Positions 44,855-56,419 of a stretch of DNA of 64,000 bases are shown here, in pieces. The notes below the pieces were generated by a model, which was not told the DNA's origin, ran no database searches, and saw only the letters and a program-made list of their open reading frames with translations. Within the stretch, counting starts at the first letter, position 1. The number at the start of each line of letters is the position of its first letter. The DNA is from Bidens hawaiensis (Eukaryota; Streptophyta; Magnoliopsida; Asterales; Asteraceae), in the NCBI GenBank assembly GCA_021521415.1, contig JAIQDT010000234.1, forward strand, positions 434,001 through 498,000. Reading direction: 5' to 3'. The position numbers and the translations under genes were made by a program.

Positions 44855-46582
44855 TGTAACGCCCATTAATTCCAGTTTAAAGAATTAAAGCTTGTAGAGT
44901 ATGTATAATTCTCAGGATTTATCCGACGTTTCTCGGAGGCCTTTACGTCATCCCAGTACGTCTAATCGTTTAACATTTCTTCCAAGTTGCATTATTATTA
45001 AATTCTGGGGGCTAGAATGAAAATGTTTTATGATATAACATTAAACAAAAAACCTAAACCCTAACCACAGCGGCTGCTGCTGCTGTGGCCCTTTCCAGCC
45101 ACCCCCTCCCTTCCTTGCTTCGACTTTTTGATCGATTCCAAGCTCCAAGAAGTAGTTCAAGGTATGTACTACAATCCCCAACACTCTTTTTGTTCACCCC
45201 TAATCGTTTTGATGCTCAATTTTGCCGAAACTTTCGTTAGACAAATTTTCGGCCAAGGTGTAATTGACCCAATTCCCGTGGATAAAAATTAGAGTTTCCA
45301 GTGTAGAAAGATCCCCAGGAATGGCATTTACATCATATTAAAATTTCATGGTCATTGGAGGTGTTTAGGTCGGTTAATCAATTTTAGTTTGAAAACTAGG
45401 GTTTATCGGGTGTAGAATTGCAAATTGTTGAGTTTGATGCGTTAATTGATCGGGTGACCGACCGAATCAGTTTGTACAGCCCTAGGGAGGTTTAAGGGCT
45501 GTGGAAAAATTATTTTCTTGATGCTCGGGGCTGTTGTGGTTAGTGGTTCGTCAAACGAGTCGGCGGTGCACGAATTTTCGTTTAAACGTTAAAGTAAGAG
45601 TTGTAAAAAGGAACCGTCAACCCTATCAACTCGGGTGATATAATCTTGATGAATGAAAAGATTTAAAATGGAGTTTGGTCCATTCGGGGCTGATTCGTTA
45701 AATAATGGTTTTAAGGTTTATTACACGCGCATTCGACCCGATTTGATTGTCCTTGGGCCTTGGGCCAAGTTGTTGGGCCTCGGGCCAAGTGGTTGGGCCT
45801 CGGGCCAAGTTGTTGGGCCTAGGGCCAAGAGTTGGGCCTCGGGCCATGTTGTTGGGCCTCGGGCCAAGTTGTTGGGCCTTGGGCCGAGAGTTGGGCCTTG
45901 GTTAGTTATACGGCCCGAGGTGTAATTGACCCAATTCCAGTGGATAAAAATTAGAGTTTCCAGTGTAGAAAGATCCCCAGGAATGGCATTTACATCATAT
46001 TAAAATTTCATGGTCATTGGAGGTGTTTAGGTCGGTTAATCAATTTTAGTTTGAAAACTAGGGTTTATCGGGTGTAGAATTGCAAATTGTTGAGTTTGAT
46101 GCGTTAATTGATCGGGTGACCGACCGAATCAGTTTGTACAGCCCTAGGGAGGTTTAAGGGCTGTGGAAAAATTATTTTCTTGATGCTCGGGGCTGTTGTG
46201 GTTAGTGGTTCGTCAAACGAGTCGGCGGTGCGCGAATTTTCGTTTAAACGTTAAAGTAAGAGTTGTAAAAAGGAACCGTCAACCCTATCAACTCGGGTGA
46301 TATAATCTTGATGAATGAAAAGATTTAAAATGGAGTTTGGTCCATTCGGGGCTGATTCGTTAAATAATGGTTTTAAGGTTTATTACACGCGCATTCGACC
46401 CGATTTGATTGTCCTTGGGCCTTGGGCCAAGTTGTTGGGCCTCGGGCTAAGTGGTTGGGCCTCGGGCCAAGTTGTTGGGCCTAGGGCCAAGAGTTGGGCC
46501 TCGGGCCATGTTGTTGGGCCTCGGGCCAAGTTGTTGGGCCTTGGGCCGAGAGTTGGGCCTTGGTTAGTTATACGGCTCGGGC
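44855..46582 (+). repeat. Gypsy LTR, plus-strand arm, with an internal 662-base tandem duplication
   Basis: The LTR starts TGTAACGCCCATTAATTCCAG. Units 45259-45920 and 45921-46582 are near-identical direct repeats. Each ends in a run of GGGCCTCGGGCCAAGTTGTT phrases and the string TTAGTTATACGG. The LTR end is not reached. ORFs reading LGPWAKLLGLGP are translations of the GGGCC-rich repeat. Confidence 0.88.
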
Positions 46583-46650
46583 CAAGTTGTTGGGCCTAAG
46601 CCTGTTGCCACTTTCTGGGCGTTCCAGCTACACCCAGATTAGTTATACGG
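46583..46650. other. Centre of the palindrome with 52 bases matching E4
   Basis: The bases at 46597-46648 (from taagcctgttgccac to gattagttatac) are, by eye, an exact reverse complement of about 49008-49059 in E4. They sit between the two LTR arms with no terminus of E4, so this is a fragment and not an insertion. Confidence 0.85.
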
Positions 46651-47718
46651 CCCGAGGCCCAACAACTAGGCCCAAGGCCCAACTCTCGGCCCAAGGCCCA
46701 ACAACTTGGCCCGAGGCCCAACAACATGGCCCGAGGCCCAACTCTTGGCCCTAGGCCCAACAACTTGGCCCGAGGCCCAACCACTTGGCCCGAGGCCCAA
46801 CAACTTGGCCCAAGGCCCAAGGACAATCAAATCGGGTCGAATGCGCGTGTAATAAACCTTAAAACCATTATTTAACGAATCAGCCCCGAATGGACCAAAC
46901 TCCATTTTAAATCTTTTCATTCATCAAGATTATATCACCCGAGTTGATAGGGTTGACGGTTCCTTTTTACAACTCTTACTTTAACGTTTAAACGAAAATT
47001 CGCGCACCGCCGACTCGTTTGACGAACCACTAACCACAACAGCCCCGAGCATCAAGAAAATAATTTTTCCACAGCCCTTAAACCTCCCTAGGGCTGTACA
47101 AACTGATTCGGTCGGTCACCCGATCAATTAACGCATCAAACTCAACAATTTGCAATTCTACACCCGATAAACCCTAGTTTTCAAACTAAAATTGATTAAC
47201 CGACCTAAACACCTCCAATGACCATGAAATTTTAATATGATGTAAATGCCATTCCAGGGGATCTTTCTACACTGGAAACTCTAATTTTTATCCACGGGAA
47301 TTGGGTCAATTACACCTTGGCCGAAAATTTGTCCAACGAAAGTTTCGGCAAAATTGAGCATCAAAACGATTAGGGGTGAACAAAAAGAGTGTTGGGGATT
47401 GTAGTACATACCTTGAACTACTTCTTGGAGCTTGGAATCGATCAAAAAGTCGAAGCAAGGAAGGGAGGGGGTGGCTGGAAAGGGCCACAGCAGCAGCAGC
47501 CGCTGTGGTTAGGGTTTAGGTTTTTTGTTTAATGTTATATCATAAAACATTTTCATTCTAGCCCCCAGAATTTAATAATAATGCAACTTGGAAGAAATGT
47601 TAAATGATTAGACGTACTGGGATGACGTAAAGGCCTCCGAGAAACGTCGGATAAATCCTGAGAATTATACATACTCTACAAGCTTTAATTTTTGAAACTG
47701 GAATTAATGGGCGTTACA
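46651..47718 (-). repeat. Gypsy 2 3' LTR, minus-strand arm (truncated)
   Basis: This is the reverse complement of the arm at 44855-45920. It ends (plus strand) ATTAATGGGCGTTACA and shares with that arm private differences from the other LTRs (CCCATTAATTCCAG instead of CCCGTTAATTCCGG). The distal part of the LTR is missing at the palindrome centre. Confidence 0.87.
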
Positions 47719-48075
47719 AGTCCACCCCCCTTACAATGGGATTCGTCCCCGAATCCCGATGCGACAGGAACAACTGCGGATAATGCTTTATCATCTCGTC
47801 TTCGGACTCCCATGTGGCCTCGGAACCCCTGCGGTGTTTCCACTACACCTTCACCTGTCTAACCACCTTATTCCTCAAACGCCTCTCCTGACTGTCAGGA
47901 ATAGCAATCGATTGTTCAACGTAGTTCAGCTTACTGTCGAGCTCAATCTCATCAAGAGGCACATGGGCCTTACCATCCGCTAAGCATTTCCTCTAGTGGG
48001 ACACATGGAAGGTAAGATGAATCCCCACAAGCTCATCATGCAGTTCCGGCCTATATGCTACCTCACCTACACTGG
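47719..48075 (-). pseudogene. pol: Gypsy 2 pol, C-terminal piece, and polypurine tract
   Basis: The minus-strand polypurine tract (agtccacccccc on plus) is followed by the chromodomain tail and the HPTFHVS-type region. Differences such as ATAATGC for the usual coding bases and a decayed frame show loss of function. It is interrupted at 48076 by E4 and continues at 51128. Confidence 0.78.
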
Positions 48076-51000
48076 TGTCACACCCCGACTAGCACAATGC
48101 GGAAGTGTAAAACAGGAATGTAACAGACACCTCTGATATCAACACATTTTTTTTAAAGAAACATTACAAACTAATTTACAATATATTACATTTCTTTGTT
48201 CTATCATTGTTTTACAGTCTAGGCGATACAAACAAAACTAGTTCGTTAACTATACATTCTTACTACTGACACCCTTGTTTCTATTCACATAGCATCAACC
48301 ACACACTTCAGGCACGTGACAGTTCACCCAATCATTCCGATTTAGGTACATCTGAAAAGCAGTTTAAAACAGGTCAACTACTAGAGTTGGTGAGTTTCAC
48401 GAGTTTCAAGAAAACAGTAATGAGTATTCACAAGTCAGCACTTGTAATCATGAGATAAGTATGTATGTATGTAAATGATGTATGTGATGTAATTATGCTA
48501 AGTTACAGTGAAGCCTGGACTGTTCGTACTGCGTGCCTCCATTTCCCACGCTCAATCAACCACTGTGGCCCCTTTCCGCCCACAACATGCCCCGGTAGCT
48601 ATGTCTAACACTACATAGCCTGGTTCGTAAAAATTATGGTCAGGTGCAAACGGTTTTGGTGTCTCGGCAAACCGTGCCGGCTCCGTTTGGGTTTGTCAAA
48701 CCAATAGTACTATTCACATGCCACCGGCTCGAAGTTAATCACTGTGATCGTGGGGACTTTCGTGTGTTAGCACTTAGATAATTCACATCAGTACATGTTT
48801 CAGGTATGTATATGTAATCAAACATGCTTTTCACCCCAAAAGTTCGTAAAACAGTTTAAAAGTGGGGTCATGAAACTCACTGTTTAGTAGATATTCAGTA
48901 CTGTATCAACTCGCGGTTTGTTCAGTCCGTTATCAGTAGTTCCTATAATCAATATTATAATAATATTAATATTTTAACATTATTATAATCTCAATACTAA
49001 ACTGGGCTGTATAACTAATCTGGGTGTAGCTGGAACGCCCAGAAAGTGGCAACAGGCTTAGGTTGTGATGTTGTTCAATGTCTAATACTTGAAACCGAAC
49101 TTGGCTCAGACTCCCGATTTCCCAGCTGGGCCAAGTTGCTCGTTTAAGCGTTCAGAAAACAGTTATGGGAAAATAAGCTTGGGTAAATGTATTGGTTAAT
49201 AAAATGATTAGGTTATAAAGAAAGATCACATACTGGGGTCCCGGATTAGCCACGGGGCCCGTTTCCGTTTATACAGTTTGATTTAAGAAGAAACGCACAC
49301 AATCCACCCGGATTGTCCAGGTTTCTCATAGAAAAGTTCATTTTAACTTAATTAGCCCAAAAATATTATTTTTGATCACTCTTGGTGTTTTGATATTCCC
49401 GCAGATTCACTAGTCGCGAACTTGCCGGTTTTTATAAAAACTGAATTTGTTTAATATTCAGATTAGCATAATTAATTAACCGTTTATTATTAAATTATGA
49501 AAATTTAACCACTTATCAATTAAAATATGTATATTTTTATAAAAATATTTCTGGAATTTATTTACTGATTTATTAATTTATAAAAATTCATTTTATCAGT
49601 TATATTCCGCCTGAAAATCATCCGTTTACCCCAAACAATTTCCAAAAATTCCACAAAAAATCCTGAATACTCAAATCATGTCCCAAAACAACCTATATCA
49701 ATTCCAGAATGTAAAAAGCTCGTGAAATATTCTTTTCGGCCCAAATTCTGCTGTAAAAATTCACACGAACGCAAATAAATAAAACACCTTTAAACTTCTT
49801 CAAATAATCCCAAAATTCATATGTGATCAAAATACATCAAATCTGAGTTTCCAGAAAAATTTCATAATTTTTGAAGTATTTTAGCTATTTTTCCCAAATA
49901 AACGTCCCAATTCGGTAATAAATTCGCCAAATATTCTCGGATGGTCGAAAAATTACCAAATTTGAACAGGGACTCATTGACATGGCCCCTGATGTCCCTG
50001 AAAAATTTCAAGTCCTAAAAATATGCACATCACAACCTTAACCTAAATAGCCGGTAAGTGAGTGTTTCGGCATTACCTTAGCGAGTTTGGCTCGTTTCCG
50101 ACTTTTTAATCAAGTTTTCAGGTTCTTGTGCTTCTAAGAAAGCTAGATACAAGTCCTATATCACAAACCAAGCAATATTTCATCAACATAACAGCCCTTA
50201 AGTTAGGGTTTCGGCTAGTGCACAAAAACGAACTTTTGAACCGTAAAGACGTCGTTTCAACCCTTTAATCCGTGTTTATGGCCAAAAAAACTATGAAAAA
50301 AGGTTCCTTACCATGTGTATGATCAAAACATGTTTATGGACCATTTTTAGGATTTTTACACGGTAAGGAATGATTTTTAGTAACCAAGACATGTTTTTAT
50401 GGTATTAAACAAGTTTAAAAGTAGCTTATTTAAGTTGTTTACCTTAGGGTTTCTTGAGTTTTTGGCTGGAGAAGAAGTTTATGTCCAGAATTTTCAAGAA
50501 ATAATATTGAAAATATCTTGTATCTAGTTTAAATGTGAAAGAATAAAAGGGGGGGGGGGGCTGCTGCTGCGATCGGACCATCATGGGCCCACTTTGGGCA
50601 CATTTTGGACCAAGTTTCTGATTTCTCAAGCCCAAACACGAAAATCCCGGTCCAATTTAGTTCGGGTTCGGTTTTTGGAGCGAAAAACTTATCGGGTGCG
50701 ACAAACAGCGCGAAAACAAGTGTTTGTTGGCTAGTTTTGTGTAAAATTATAAAAGCATACTATATGTTTGTAAAAATCAAAAATATTTTCACGGATCGCT
50801 TAAAACATTTCAAATAAGTGTTTGGTAAGGATTTTTCGGCTTAACGGATGATACAATGCTTGGTTTGTAACTATCTTTCGCGTTTAAATCTATAGCGGGT
50901 GGTTAAACGAGCATGTTTTCGTTTAACTTGTTTGCTATCAAACTAAGACCATATTTCTAATATTTTAGCTTGTATAGATCGTATATCACTTATGAATGGC

Positions 51001-51127
51001 CCCCTGAGATATCTGGGTCATAACCCGACCCGTTCGGTTAATCGTTCGTTTGTTACGCAAAAGGCGTTTATTTGCTTAATCGGTAATTACGTACTGAGGT
51101 GTACCTTGTTTTGGCTCAAATGTCACA
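48076..51127 (-). mobile_element. E4: complete long solo LTR (3.05 kb)
   Basis: The element runs from TGTCACACCCCGACTAGC to GGCTCAAATGTCACA. The flanks are actgg (48071-48075) and acggg (51128-51132), a 5-base duplication with one mismatch. It lies inside gypsy 2 pol, whose coding sequence resumes after it. It contains no gag or pol. It serves as the reference copy for E1, E2, E3 and E5. Confidence 0.85.
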
Positions 51128-52020
51128 ACGGGACACTATACGAAATGGAACAATGAACCTCGGACTAAGCTTCCCCCTCTTACGAAAATGAATAATGCCC
51201 TTCCAGGGAGAAACTTTTAACATAACCCGGTCCCCCGCCTCAAACAAAATAGGCCGTCGCCTCTTATCTGCATAAGACTTCTGACGATCCTGCGCGACCT
51301 TCATAAATGCTTTAATCTTGTCGAGCTTCTCAGTCGTAGCCTCGACCACCTCTAAACTACACATCGGCCAGCTGCTCAGAATTAAAAGTCTCTCGGATCG
51401 GCAAGAAATGAGCGCTCTTGGTCAATCTATCCACCATTACCCAAATGGTGTCATAATTACCCCTGGGAGTACGAGGCAGTTTAGTTACGAAATCCATAGT
51501 AAGATGCTCCCATTTCCACTCAGGTATTTCCAACGGCTGAAGTTTCCCAAATGACTTTTGATGTTCAGCTTTAACTTGTAGGCACGTCAAACATTTACTC
51601 ACGTACTGAGCCACCTCAAATTTCATCGCAGGCCACCAATAATTTTTTTCAAGTCTTGGTACGTCTTGGTCGCGCCTGGGTGAATAGAATCGCGCGACTT
51701 GTGTGCCTCATCCAAAATTTTATCTCTGAATCCTCCACACCCTGGTACCCATAAACAACCATCCTTATATTTCACCCCGCCACCGACGTCTTCCAACAAT
51801 TGCTCCTGACCCCAAACACGTTCTGACATAATCCATTACACCTGTAACGCTTCATTCTGCACGTTGGCTATTAGTTTCAAAATGTCGGGTTTGAGAATAA
51901 GCTGGTAGGATTTCACACGAATCGGCTTCGGTCTCTCTTTCCGACTCAACGCGTCGGCCTTTTTTGAGCCTTACCGGGGTGGTACATAATATCCAAATCA
52001 TAATCCTTAATCAACTCCAA
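51128..52020 (-). pseudogene. pol: Gypsy 2 integrase with a core deletion
   Basis: From the right: YHPGK remnant, [24 protein letters not shown] finger ([10 protein letters not shown]), [20 protein letters not shown] and SEQLADV. At 51360/51361 the frame jumps straight to SLEVVEATTEKLDKIKAFMK. The part with the second Asp and the Glu is deleted, roughly 0.4 kb compared with gypsy 1. The integrase is therefore dead. A frameshift lies near 51640. Confidence 0.83.
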
Positions 52021-53123
52021 CCATCGTCATTGGCGCATATTCAGTTCCTTTTGTTCAAAGAAGTATTTTAAACTCTTATGGTTGGTATAAATAACGCAAG
52101 GAACACCGTACAAATAATGCCTCCACAACTTAAGCGCAAACACAACCGCCGCCAGCTCTAAATCGTGTGTAGGATAATTCGCCTCATGAGGCTTCAACTG
52201 CTGTGAGGCATAAGCGATGACTCGACCTCGCTGCATCAAAACACACCCAAGCCCCTGATAAGAGGCATCAGAATACACCACAAAATCATCGGTGCCATCA
52301 GGTAAATCTAAGATCGGGTCATGTGTCAATCTGTTCTTCAACTCGAGAAAAGCCTCCTCCTGCTCCGTACCCCAAACGAACTTAACACTCTTCTTAGTCA
52401 GCTTGGTCAGAAAAGAAGCAATTTTCGAAAAATTAGGAATAAAGCGGTGGTAATACCCCGCCAAACCAAGGAAACTACGGATTTCAGATGGAGACTTAGG
52501 AGACTCCCATTCATTCACGGCTTCCACCTTTGCAGGGTCAACTAGAATACCACTCGGGTTAATAACATGACCCAAGAATTGAACCTCACGCAACCAGAAG
52601 GAACACTTAAAAAATTTCGCATACAGTTTGTTCTTCCGCAGAACCTCCAACCCTTCCACTAGATGACCGGCATGATCGGATTCACTTTTAGAGTACACAA
52701 GAATGTCGTCGATGAACACAATAACCGAACGATCGAGCATCGGCCTACACACCCGGTTCATAAGATCCATGAACGCAGCAGATGCGTTGGTCAAACCGAA
52801 AGACATCACAAGAAATTCATTATATGCCCATAACGAGTGCGGAAGGCAGTCTTTGGAATATCTTCCTCCTGAATCATCAACTGATGATACCCGGACCTAA
52901 GGTCGATCTTCGAGAACCAACTAGCTCCTTGGAGCTGATCAAGTAAATCGTCGATCCTTGTAGGAGGATACCGATTTTTAACAGTAAGCTTGTTTAATTC
53001 ACGATAGTCAATGCACATCCGCATGCTACCATCCTTCTTTTTAACGAACAGGACCGGGGCACCCCAAGGTGAGATGCTCGGTCGAATAAAGCCCTTATCG
53101 GGCAAGTCTTCAAATTGAGCCAT
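52021..53123 (-). pseudogene. pol: Gypsy 2 reverse transcriptase and RNase H
   Basis: Motifs in order are [69 protein letters not shown], and the catalytic [11 protein letters not shown] at about 52700-52716 (F where Y is usual). [11 protein letters not shown] and [13 protein letters not shown] follow. RNase H shows [17 protein letters not shown] and [17 protein letters not shown] short frame break near 52806 separates the two parts (GHIMNFL*/MMSFGL). The RNase H frame ends at 52027 with NMRQ*, where the other copies continue [11 protein letters not shown]. Confidence 0.86.
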
Positions 53124-53760
53124 GGCCCTAGGCGGTAGGGAGCTCGGGCAACAGGTTTGGCGCCCGGTATAAGGTCTATCTGGAACTCGACCTCGCGATC
53201 CGGCGACACATCTGATAAATCATCTGGAAATTCCCGAGCAATAGGAACATCGCCGACGGTATCCACCTTGGTATTTACGTTTATAGCATACGCCAGATAC
53301 GCCCCGCACCCCCGTTGCATCAACTTTCCCACCCTAAGCATGGATATAATATGTGACGTCGCAACATTCCGATCACCGAAGACAGTGATTTGGGTCGAAT
53401 CCGGGCCCTCAAACGAACAAGTTTGTGACCACAAATGATTTTAGCATCAACATTCGCGAGCCAATCCATCCCGAGCACCACATGGAAACAACCAAGCGGC
53501 ATCAAATACAATCGCACCGGAAATCTATACCCAGACAACTCAATGGAACAACCCTAAATAGCCTTAGACACGGACACGGATTTTCCTACGGCGACCTCAA
53601 CCTCTACACATCGACTACGCGCTCAGATGATATATTCAACGAGGAACAGAAAGCGGTAGACACAAAACTTCTACTGGTGCCCGAATCAAATAAGACTGAC
53701 GCCGATAATTCATCAAGTAGAAAGGTATCTGGGATAACATCACGCTCCTACTTAGCTAAA
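53124..53760 (-). pseudogene. pol: Gypsy 2 protease and linker
   Basis: On the minus strand SASVLFDSGTSRSFVST carries the aspartic protease active site DSG (about 53680-53690). It is followed by ELSGYRFPVRLYLMPLGCFH and VVLGMDWLANVDAKIICG (53538-53430). A linker with [18 protein letters not shown] leads into reverse transcriptase. Several stops and shifts are present (for example within DV*, KAI*). Confidence 0.75.
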
Positions 53761-54246
53761 CAGTTGCACATACATTCTTGAAGGAGCGAGGAATTTAAGC
53801 GGTCAAGTACCAATGAACCGAGAGTGACAGCATGCTACGCCTCAGCTAAACAATTACGCGCAAAGCGTTCGAGAGGATGGGAAACGAACAGGAGAATTTA
53901 GGGAATAAGATAAACTTTAACGCTAACGACTCGAGAGTTAGCCAAATCCTATCCCTACAAAGACGGAACCCTAACATAGTCAGACACAAGTGGTATTTAA
54001 AACATGGAAGGAAAGGGTAAACTGCTAATAACGTTGATCAAGTGTTATTAGTCGTTTACTTCACCGGCCCGTTCTAAGCACACCCTGCCCCTAATCACAT
54101 TAGCATTCTATCTAACACTTAAACAGTTAATCACATACTGGAAACTTTAAAATTCAAAGGAATGACTAAACAATTTAAAGTTACCTCTTGGCATGCAGCT
54201 ACTCGCGGTGGGCATACTAGTCTATTTTCTTACAGTTCGAGTCCAA
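53761..54246. other. No recognisable gene
   Basis: In this position a gypsy element should have gag. I see only stop-rich sequence on both strands. It ends abruptly in LTR sequence at 54247, which suggests that gag and the primer site were deleted. Confidence 0.5.
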
Positions 54247-54713
54247 GCATTCGAGGATGATCAGATCCCGTATGCCCTTCACCGTCCAAGTAGCTTCATG
54301 CACGTCCAAGCGATAAGGCATCCTCTTCCTAACCTGAAACTCACATTAACATGCACACAAAGTCAGCTTGAGCTGAGTGAGTTCAAGTTTTAAGTAAATG
54401 ATATCATTAAATAATAGTTATGATACTCATACCAAAAGTTTTAAAGCGTAAAAGGGTACATTCATCAAATCATCATTACCGAACTAAACATCCTCATACA
54501 TACATATACAAAATGTATATGTAAACATCCTTTCAATTACATCTCTATATATATCACAGTATATATATATATAACATCCATGTATAACATCAGGGTCGAG
54601 CAAACGTACAACCCAAACATGTAACATCAGTGCATGCAAACACAAAGTAAGCATACACAACATCAGTAGTCGAAACGACTACAACATCGCCAGATATAGG
54701 CCAAGAAATAATG

Positions 54714-54715
<2 letters not shown>

Positions 54716-54767
<52 letters not shown>
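54716..54767. repeat. (AT)n microsatellite
   Basis: This long AT run in the gypsy 2 LTR lies at the site where the partial gypsy 1 LTR has only a short run (42046-42061). Confidence 0.95.
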
Positions 54768-54770
<3 letters not shown>

Positions 54771-55021
54771 ACATCCCAAGGTCTACCATATACTAGCGGG
54801 CCTATATAAACTGGTTTAAACCTTTCATCATGTAAGAAAACACTTAGATGTGCATGCTAGCCCAAAAGTAAAAAGAGTAAAAAGGGCATCATAAACTCAC
54901 CTGAAATCAATCGAACACCCGCAACGAGCTAGGAGAATCCTAAGTACACGATCACAAGCAAGGGCCTGTAAATTATACACAACACATTACTAGACTGGAC
55001 CGTAGGAACACTCTTGCCTAA

Positions 55022-55255
55022 TGGGCCATTCAAGCCTAACACTCTGGCCCAAGGCCCAACACTTGGCCTGAGGCCCAACAACTTGGCCCGAGGTCCAAAA
55101 ACTAGGCCCAAGGCCCAACTCTTGGCCCAAGGCCCAACAACTCGGCCCAAGGCCCAACACTTGGCCTGAGGCCCAAATCTTGGCCCAAGGCCCAACAACT
55201 TGGCCCGACGCCCAACTCTTGGCCCAAGGCCCAACCACTTGGCCCAAGGCCCAAG
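55022..55255. repeat. GGCCCAAGGCCCAAC degenerate tandem array
   Basis: About a dozen short phrases of the type ggcccaaggcccaacaactt run together. The same array is found in both palindrome arms and, shorter, at 39150-39230 and 42315-42375. ORFs reading LGPWAK or WALGQ over it are artefacts. Confidence 0.85.
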
Positions 55256-56150
55256 GAAAATCAAATCGGGTCGAATGCGCGTGTAATAAACCTTAAAACC
55301 ATTAATTAACGAATCAGCCCCGAATGGACCAAATTCCATTTTAAATCTTTTCATTCATCAAGATTATATCACCCGAGTTGATAGGGTTGACGGTTCCTTT
55401 TTACAACTCTTACTTTAACGTTTAAACGAAAATTCGCGCACCGCCGACTCGATTGACGAAGCACTAACCACAACGGCCCCGAGCATCAAAAAAATAATTT
55501 TTCCACAGCCCTTAAACCTCCCTAGGGCTGTACAAACTGATTCAGTCGGTCACCCGATCAATTAACGCATCAAACTCAACAATTTGAAATTCTACACCCG
55601 ATAAACCCTAGTTTTCGAACTAAAATCAATTGACCGACCTAAACACCTCCAGTGACCACGAAATTTTAATATGATGTAAATGCCATACCTGGGGATCTTT
55701 CTACACCGGAAACTCTAATTTTTATCCACGGGAAGTGGGTCAATTACACCTTGACCGAAGATCTGTCCAATGAAAAGTTTCAGCAAAATTGAGCATCAAA
55801 TCAATTAGGGGTGAACAAAAAGAGTGTTGGGGATTGTAGTGCATACCTTGAACTACTTCTTGGAGCTTGGAATCGATCAAAAAGTCGAAGCACGGAAGGG
55901 AGGGGGTAGCTGGAAGGGGCCGATCGCAGCAGCAGATGTGGTTATGGTTTAGGTTTTTTGTTTAATGTTATATCATAAAACATTTTCATTCTAGCCCCGG
56001 AATTTAATAATAATGCAACTTGGAAGAAATGTTAAGCGATTAGACGTACCGGGATGACGTAAAGGCCTCCAAGAAACGTCAGATAAATCCCGAGAATTAT
56101 ACATACTCTACAAGCTTTAATTCTTGAAACCGGAATTAACGGGCGTTACA

Positions 56151-56398
56151 GTTTTGGTTTTGACCTTCCATATTGGATTCCTGATCTGAGCTTAGTTCTA
56201 CCGGGCTACTCTTTCAATTTATGGCTAAAAAATAAGCAGTGAATTTCTTCCTGAATGGCGAATGTGCATAAACATGTTACCTGCACAAACAAGTGACCCC
56301 GCGTAAAAAGGGAAAACAAAACCTAAAAATTAAAACTAACAACTAAATTAAACTAAAACAAAGAAATCAAATAACACTAAAACGCTAAGCGCACTAAC
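56151..56398 (-). other. gag: Athila gag start codon and leader
   Basis: The minus strand has an ATG at 56169-56171 beginning MEGQNQN, which continues across the gypsy complex into QNQNPNQN at 38197. Between the primer site and the ATG lies an untranslated leader of about 230 bases with no other gene. Confidence 0.65.
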
Positions 56399-56416
56399 TT
56401 CCCGGCAACGGCGACA
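56399..56416 (-). other. Primer binding site, tRNA-Asp type
   Basis: The minus strand reads TGTCGCCGTTGCCGGGAA, close to the TGGCGCCGTTGCCGGGGA site (complementary to tRNA-Asp) used by Athila-type elements. It lies three bases after the LTR end. Confidence 0.8.
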
Positions 56417-56419
56417 TTT

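Larger units (their letters stand above)
54247..56150 (-). repeat. Gypsy 2 5' LTR, missing about 230 bases at the primer-site end
   Basis: The sequence matches 38430-40239 in order and ends (plus strand) GGGCGTTACA. It contains an AT microsatellite (54716-54767) and an expanded array of GGCCCAAGGCCCAACAACTT-like phrases at 55022-55255, which is short in gypsy 1. The right flank is the Athila gag start. Confidence 0.85.

Noticed and set aside
45653..46920. Four similar ORFs containing LGPWAKLLGLGP on both strands
   Set aside because: They translate the GGGCC-rich LTR array, occur on both strands of a palindrome, and recur wherever that LTR recurs (also 54929-55354). No coding signal is seen beyond the repeat.
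44758..47820. Palindrome as a DNA transposon with long terminal inverted repeats
   Set aside because: The arms are recognisable gypsy tail plus LTR with a polypurine tract. There is no transposase, and outer flanks do not show a target duplication.
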